A stretch of 64,000 bases of DNA from Candidatus Accumulibacter regalis. GTDB lineage: Bacteria > Pseudomonadota > Gammaproteobacteria > Burkholderiales > Rhodocyclaceae. The DNA is taken from contig JEMY01000024.1 in NCBI GenBank assembly GCA_000585075.1, positions 1 through 64,000 of the forward strand, in the 5' to 3' direction. Shown here piece after piece: positions 59,256 through 64,000 of the stretch (position 1 is the first letter of the stretch; every line of letters starts with the position of its first letter). The notes under the pieces were generated by a model. It ran no database searches. It worked only from the letters and a program-made list of their open reading frames with translations, and was not told the DNA's origin. Both the position numbers and the translations under genes were made by a program.

Positions 59256-60494
59256 ATGCCCGTCAATTATCGTACCCCTGCCGCCGCAGATCTCTTGCCG
59301 GTTGCCGGCGTTCGTCTCGGCGTCGCCGCGGCGGCCATCCGCAAGCAGGACCGGAACGACCTCACCGTTCTCGCCCTCGACCCCGGCTGTCGTGTCGCTG
59401 GCGTGTTTACCGCCAACCGCTTCTGCGCCGCACCGGTACACGTCTGCCGCCGCCATCTGCAACTCGGCAGCGACGTGCACGCACTGGTCATCAATACCGG
59501 CATCGCCAACGCCGGGACCGGCGAGCAAGGCTGGCAGGCAGCCGCTGAAAGCTGCGCTGCGCTGGGTCTGCTACTGGGCATCGCCGACCGCCAGGTGCTC
59601 CCCTTTTCGACCGGAGTGATCCTCGAGCCTCTGCCCGTCGATCGCCTGATCGCCGGTCTGCCAGACTGCGTCGCCGACCTGCGTGCCGATAATTGGCATG
59701 CCGCGGCGCACGCGATCATGACGACCGACACCGTCGCCAAGGCCGCCTCGCGGCGCCTCGAGATTGACGGCAGAAGCGTCACCATCACCGGCATCAGCAA
59801 GGGCGCCGGAATGATCCGCCCGAACATGGCGACCATGCTCGGATTTATCGCCACCGACGCCGGCGTCGCGGCGCCGCTGCTGCAGCAACTGCTGCGCGAA
59901 GCGGCCGACGAATCGTTCAACTGCATCAGCGTCGACGGCGATACGTCGACCAACGACTCGCTGATCCTGATCGCCACCGGCCAGGCGGGTATCGAATGCA
60001 GCGACGCCGGCTCACCCGCCTACGCGCAACTGCGCGAAGCGGTGACCGCCGTCGCCATGGAGCTGGCGCAGGCGATCATCCGCGACGGGGAAGGGGCCAG
60101 CAAATTCATCACCGTCGCCGTCGAAGGCGGCCGCGACCGTCAGGAATGCAAGCGCGTGGGCTACGCCGTCGCCCATTCGCCGCTGGTCAAGACCGCCTTT
60201 TTTGCTTCCGATCCCAATCTGGGCCGCATCCTGGCGGCGATCGGCTACGCCGACGTCGATGCCCTCGACGTCAATCGCCTCAGGGTATGGCTGGCGGGCG
60301 GCGGCCGCGAGATTCTGGTCGCCGAAAACGGCGGCCGGGCCGCTTCCTATAGCGAGAGCGACGGCGCGCGCATCATGCGCGCGGACGAAATCACCGTCCG
60401 CGTCGAGCTTGAACGCGGCCCGGCCCGAGCGGCGGTCTATACCTGCGACCTCTCCTACGACTATGTCAAGATCAACGCCGACTACCGCAGCTAG
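59256..60494 (+). CDS. argJ: Bifunctional glutamate N-acetyltransferase/amino-acid acetyltransferase
   Basis: Arginine synthesis: transfers acetyl from acetylornithine to glutamate, and in the bifunctional form also from acetyl-CoA. 412 residues. The protein self-cleaves before Thr193 in NMATMLGF, whose Thr becomes the nucleophile; KGAGMIRP precedes it and [11 protein letters not shown] follows. secA-argJ adjacency is common in betaproteobacteria. The next gene starts 24 bases later. Confidence 0.95.
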   Translation: MPVNYRTPAAADLLPVAGVRLGVAAAAIRKQDRNDLTVLALDPGCRVAGVFTANRFCAAPVHVCRRHLQLGSDVHALVINTGIANAGTGEQGWQAAAESCAALGLLLGIADRQVLPFSTGVILEPLPVDRLIAGLPDCVADLRADNWHAAAHAIMTTDTVAKAASRRLEIDGRSVTITGISKGAGMIRPNMATMLGFIATDAGVAAPLLQQLLREAADESFNCISVDGDTSTNDSLILIATGQAGIECSDAGSPAYAQLREAVTAVAMELAQAIIRDGEGASKFITVAVEGGRDRQECKRVGYAVAHSPLVKTAFFASDPNLGRILAAIGYADVDALDVNRLRVWLAGGGREILVAENGGRAASYSESDGARIMRADEITVRVELERGPARAAVYTCDLSYDYVKINADYRS

Positions 60495-60518
60495 CGCCTC
60501 TTTGCGGAACGACTGGCG

Positions 60519-62990
60519 ATGAAGCCCGGACGGAATGATCCCTGTCCCTGCGGCAGTGGCAGGAAGTACAAGAACTGCTGCCTCGGCCAAGGTGCCGCCG
60601 AACCGGCCCAGCGTCACCAGCTCACCTTGCCGCCCGACGCGGTCGACGCGCGCCAGCTGGTGGCCATGTTCCAGGCAGGCCGCCATGCCGAACTGGAATC
60701 GTGGCTGCACCTTCTCGTGCGACAATCGCCGCAATCGGGATTTCTCTGGGGGCTCCTTGGTGCCACCCTGCAGGCGCAAGGCAAGGATGGCTTGCCCGCC
60801 CTGCAGCGCGCAACGACGCTCGCACCCGAAGATTTCGATGCCCAGACTGCGCTCGGGAGAGCTTTCATCGAACGCGGGCTTTTCGACGCGGCGGCCACCA
60901 GCTTCGAGCGCGCCGCGCTGATTCAGCCGGGGAACGCGGGCGCCCAGTTCGCGCTTGGCGATTCCTTGCGACTGTCAGGAAGGTTTGCCGAGGCGGAGGC
61001 CTGCCTGCGCGGAGTCCTGCGCAGCGCGCCGGATTCGGCCGAACTGCTGGTCTGTCTCGCGGATACGCTGGGCGAACTGGGGCGGTTGGACGAAGCTGAA
61101 GCCTTCTCTCGTCGGGCAGCACAGCGCGCGCCGGAATATCCTGCGGCCCACTTCTGCCTGGGCAACATCCTGTGCAAGAGCGGGCGGCTGGAAGAAGCTG
61201 GGAACTGTTTTGCAGCCGCGCTGCAGCGCGCTCCGGACTACGTCCCCGCCCTCGACAATCTTGGCAACGTGCTGCAGGAACTCGGGAGCCGGGTCAAGGC
61301 CGAGGAATGCTATCGTCGAGCCCTGCAATTGGCTCCTGGCTACGTGAATGCGTGCACCAATCTGGCACGACTTCTCGTCGACCAGACCCGTTTCGCCGAG
61401 GCGGAGCGCTGCTATCGGGATGCCCTGAAGGCGCAGCCGGCGAACGCCGAAATACTTGAACGGCTCGGCGGCGTCCTGGTGGAACTCGGACGCGCGAAGG
61501 AAGCCGAAAGCTGCTACCTTCAGGCACTCGATGCGCAACCTGATCGTGCCACGACGCGGCTGGCTCTGGCGACCGCCGCCCTGCCGGTAATCGTGCACAC
61601 CAGCGCAGAAGCTGCCGCCGTACCGAACGCTTTCGCTGCCGCACTCGCTACGCTTTCCGACTGGCTGCACGCCGACCCCGGTCGGCAGATACGTGCCGCC
61701 GACCTGGCCGGCGCGCAGCAACCGTTCTTCCTCGCCTACCGCGATGGCAATCACGTCGATCTGCTATCGCGCTACGGCGACCTGGTCGCTGAATGCCTGC
61801 CCCCGCGGGAGCGTGCACCGCGCCCGCATCGCGACAGAACCCGGCTGTTGGTGGTATCGCATCACGTGCGCCGGCATTCGGTATGGGATATCGTCCTGCG
61901 CGGCCTGTTGCTGCACCTGGATCGTACGCGTTTCGAGGTGCTCATCTATCACCTGGGCAATGCCGAGGACGAAGAAACGGCCTTTGCCCGCACGCAGGTC
62001 GATGGCTGGCGTGACCGGCACACGATTGGCGAGGCCAGCGGCTGGCTGGCCGCCGCTGGCCAAGACTGCCCGGACGTGATTTTCTACCCGGAAATCGGCA
62101 TGTCGTCGATCGCCTACTTCCTTGCCGCACATCGGCTCGCGCCGCTGCAGGTGGCCAGCTGGGGGCACCCGATCACCACCGGCCTGGCCAGCATCGATCT
62201 GTTTCTCTCCGGCGACCTGCTCGAGCCCGCGAATGCCGATGCCCACTACCGCGAGCGCTTGATCCGCTTGCCCGGCACCGGCTGCTGCACCGCTTCGCTG
62301 CCGATCGCTGCCGAGCCCATTCCGGAGGTGGAGGCCGCCCTGCACGGTCTGGATGGTCGCCGCTTCCTGATCGCCCAACGGAGCATCAAGCTCGACCCGG
62401 TCGACGATGATCTCTATGCGCAGATAGCCGTTGCAGCCGGATCGAGTGTCTTCATTCTGCTGCGCGATCCGGTTTGCCCCTGGGCGACCGACCAGGTCAT
62501 GGCGCGCCTCGAATCGGTGTTCCGCAAGCGCGGCATCGATCCGACGCGACACCTGCTCTTGATTCCCTGGCTCTCGCCCGGGAAGTTTCTTGCCTTGCTC
62601 GATCTCTGCGACGTCTTTCTCGACTGCCCGGCTTTTTCCGGATACACCACGGCCTGGCAGGCACTGCATCGCGGCCTGCCGATCGTCACCCGCGAAGGGC
62701 GCCACATGCGCCAGCGCCTTGCTTCCGGATTGCTGCGCAAGGCCGGCCTGGCCGACAACATCGCCTCGTCGACAGACGACTACATCCGCATTGCCACACG
62801 TCTGGCCGGGGAGTGCCGCGACGCAGGCCGCAGAACGGCGCTGCGCGCGGCGGTTCTCGCTGCCGCGCCAGCGGTGGACGATGACGTCAGTGTCGTCAGA
62901 TCATTTGAAAGCTGCCTGCTGGCTGAACTGGACGTCGCCCGCCGCGCCGAAGTCACGGGTTCCCGACACGCTTCAGACCGATCAACCTGA
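60519..62990 (+). CDS. SEC-C / TPR / GT41 (O-GlcNAc transferase-like) fusion protein
   Basis: 823 residues. Residues 3-22 are a SEC-C zinc motif ([18 protein letters not shown]), nearly identical to the SecA tail encoded 1.4 kb upstream. About eight or nine TPR repeats follow (about 70-350, for example [15 protein letters not shown]-type units). The GT41/SPINDLY catalytic region lies at about 440-790: [14 protein letters not shown], Lys624 in AQRSIKLDP (the UDP-phosphate lysine of OGT), and [19 protein letters not shown]. It probably glycosylates proteins in the cytosol. No signal peptide. Starts 24 bases after argJ. The substrate is unknown. Confidence 0.85.
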   Translation: MKPGRNDPCPCGSGRKYKNCCLGQGAAEPAQRHQLTLPPDAVDARQLVAMFQAGRHAELESWLHLLVRQSPQSGFLWGLLGATLQAQGKDGLPALQRATTLAPEDFDAQTALGRAFIERGLFDAAATSFERAALIQPGNAGAQFALGDSLRLSGRFAEAEACLRGVLRSAPDSAELLVCLADTLGELGRLDEAEAFSRRAAQRAPEYPAAHFCLGNILCKSGRLEEAGNCFAAALQRAPDYVPALDNLGNVLQELGSRVKAEECYRRALQLAPGYVNACTNLARLLVDQTRFAEAERCYRDALKAQPANAEILERLGGVLVELGRAKEAESCYLQALDAQPDRATTRLALATAALPVIVHTSAEAAAVPNAFAAALATLSDWLHADPGRQIRAADLAGAQQPFFLAYRDGNHVDLLSRYGDLVAECLPPRERAPRPHRDRTRLLVVSHHVRRHSVWDIVLRGLLLHLDRTRFEVLIYHLGNAEDEETAFARTQVDGWRDRHTIGEASGWLAAAGQDCPDVIFYPEIGMSSIAYFLAAHRLAPLQVASWGHPITTGLASIDLFLSGDLLEPANADAHYRERLIRLPGTGCCTASLPIAAEPIPEVEAALHGLDGRRFLIAQRSIKLDPVDDDLYAQIAVAAGSSVFILLRDPVCPWATDQVMARLESVFRKRGIDPTRHLLLIPWLSPGKFLALLDLCDVFLDCPAFSGYTTAWQALHRGLPIVTREGRHMRQRLASGLLRKAGLADNIASSTDDYIRIATRLAGECRDAGRRTALRAAVLAAAPAVDDDVSVVRSFESCLLAELDVARRAEVTGSRHASDRST

Positions 62991-63104
62991 CCCAGTCAGC
63001 CGCCAGAAACTCCTCGAAAACCACATCGCGTCGCCGCGACAAGCACGCGATCATAGGACGGCGGGAGCCGCGTGTAGCCATGCTTGCGGCGCAAGGGAAA
63101 TGCG

Positions 63105-63488
63105 TCAGTGCAGGACGCGCGGCACGGCCAGGGTGAACTCGTGGATTTCCGCTTCGAACTGCTTGCCGTCTACGGCCGTCATCTGGTAACTGCCACGCAT
63201 CGTGCCCACCGGCGTATCGAGCTGGCAGCCGCTGCTGTATTCGAACTTCTCGCCCGGCTGCAGCAGCGGCTGGCGGCCGACGACGCCCAGGCCACGCACC
63301 TCCTGCACCTCACCGGCGGCATCGGTAATGATCCAGTGCCGGGAAATCAGCTGCGCCGGCACGGTGCCGACGTTCTCGATGGTGATCGTATAGGCAAAGA
63401 CATAGCTGTCGTTGGCGGGGTCCGATTGCTCGGCGATATATTGCGGGACCGCGCTGACTGCGACCTCGTATTTCTTGCTTTCGGCCAT
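63105..63488 (-). CDS. apaG: Co2+/Mg2+ efflux protein ApaG
   Basis: 127 residues, one immunoglobulin-like ApaG domain. Conserved core SYVFAYTITIENVGTVPAQLISRHWIITDA and GEKFEYSSGCQLDTPVGTMRGSYQM. The biochemical role is poorly defined; mutants in other bacteria affect Co/Mg resistance. Divergent from rpe, with starts about 150 bases apart, and convergent with the glycosyltransferase gene. Confidence 0.94.
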   Translation of the reverse strand: MAESKKYEVAVSAVPQYIAEQSDPANDSYVFAYTITIENVGTVPAQLISRHWIITDAAGEVQEVRGLGVVGRQPLLQPGEKFEYSSGCQLDTPVGTMRGSYQMTAVDGKQFEAEIHEFTLAVPRVLH

Positions 63489-63639
63489 GTTTGCTCGATG
63501 TCGGGACGATCAGAAACGGCATTGCACACCAAAGTGCGCACGCTGACAAGCCCGCCGCGACCCGGCAACGGCGCGCCGGGCCGAAGGAAGGCGTTTCACG
63601 GTAGAATGAGAACTCGCTTTTTCACCGGGTTTCCTGTTC

Positions 63640-64000
63640 ATGCACGTCATAGCGCCGAGTATTCTTTCCGCCGATTTCGCCAGGCTTGGCGATGAGGTGA
63701 TCAACGTCCTCGCCGCCGGCGCCGACTGGATTCACTTCGATGTCATGGACAACCATTACGTCCCCAACCTGACCATCGGCCCCCTTGTCTGTGCCGCCAT
63801 CCGCCCGCTGACAACCGCGCCGATCGACGTGCACCTGATGGTCAAGCCCGTCGACCGGATCATTCCCGACTTCGCCAAGGCCGGCGCCAACATCGTCACC
63901 TTTCACCCCGAAGCTTCCGAACACGTCGACCGTTCGCTGGCGCTGATCCGTGAATGCGGCTGCCAGGCAGGCCTGGTGTTCAATCCAGCGACGCCGCTGG
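63640..64000 (+). CDS. rpe: Ribulose-phosphate 3-epimerase (3' part outside window)
   Basis: Pentose-phosphate and Calvin-cycle enzyme interconverting ribulose and xylulose 5-phosphate. 120 codons are present from the ATG at 63640. Motifs: [14 protein letters not shown] (catalytic Ser/Asp region), [19 protein letters not shown] (metal-binding His/Asp) and [11 protein letters not shown], then [11 protein letters not shown]. About half of the protein lies outside. No strong ribosome site is visible. Confidence 0.94.
   Translation, partial: MHVIAPSILSADFARLGDEVINVLAAGADWIHFDVMDNHYVPNLTIGPLVCAAIRPLTTAPIDVHLMVKPVDRIIPDFAKAGANIVTFHPEASEHVDRSLALIRECGCQAGLVFNPATPL

Overview
The window is GC-rich, densely packed chromosomal DNA of a betaproteobacterium. 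Gene order and protein types (DUF3460 protein, hpnCDE, Rnf complex, rimP-nusA-infB run) fit Rhodocyclales, plausibly a 'Candidatus Accumulibacter'-like organism. That taxonomic call is inference from recalled gene content, not a database match. No rRNA, tRNA, CRISPR array, prophage or plasmid genes were seen.

Layout. 1-2.7 kb: rnfABC (minus), with rnfC running off the left edge, then pyrD and a degenerate EAL/HDOD signalling protein. 5.2-7.4 kb: tupABC, a tungstate ABC importer. 7.5-19.5 kb: a long minus-strand run of housekeeping genes (PHP phosphatase, YciO-type protein, M50 protease, trpS, scpA, scpB, rluB, then rimP-nusA-infB-rbfA-truB). A clear promoter and an attenuator-like terminator precede rimP. 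19.9-22.9 kb: hpnCDE, making squalene from farnesyl diphosphate. 22.9-27 kb: a conserved hypothetical gene, the divergent ybbA-type/tesA pair, mnmH (selU), a methyltransferase and an OsmC protein. 27.1-29.0 kb: an IS1634-type insertion sequence. 29.3-32.0 kb: a large acyl-CoA synthetase/GNAT fusion of the protein-acetyltransferase (Pat) type.

32.4-41.4 kb is an LPS core cluster. It holds a PIG-L deacetylase, Mig-14, four glycosyltransferases or glycosyltransferase-like proteins, a hexapeptide acetyltransferase and a WaaL-type O-antigen ligase. From memory, it closely resembles the Pseudomonas aeruginosa waaL-wapR-ssg-dnpA-mig-14-wapH region. Several of its genes look less GC-rich than the rest, so transfer is plausible. 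41.5-49.9 kb: an Old Yellow Enzyme, then the conserved block rhodanese-grxC-secB-(SH3)-gpsA. Opposite it lie an ArsR regulator with a palindromic operator, an envC-like gene broken by a partial repeat unit, and ctpA. 50-53.6 kb: moeB-type gene converging on glyA-nrdR-ribD, three coupled genes behind an extended -10 promoter. 53.8-56 kb: a cation-efflux protein and a CBS protein. 56.4-64 kb: secA, argJ, a SEC-C/TPR/GT41 fusion glycosyltransferase, apaG and the start of rpe.

The most unusual items are the glycosyltransferase fused to a SecA-type SEC-C zinc motif next to secA, the rimP leader attenuator, the Pseudomonas-like LPS core locus, the slipped repeat in envC, and the palindrome in front of the ArsR gene beside a rhodanese and a glutaredoxin.
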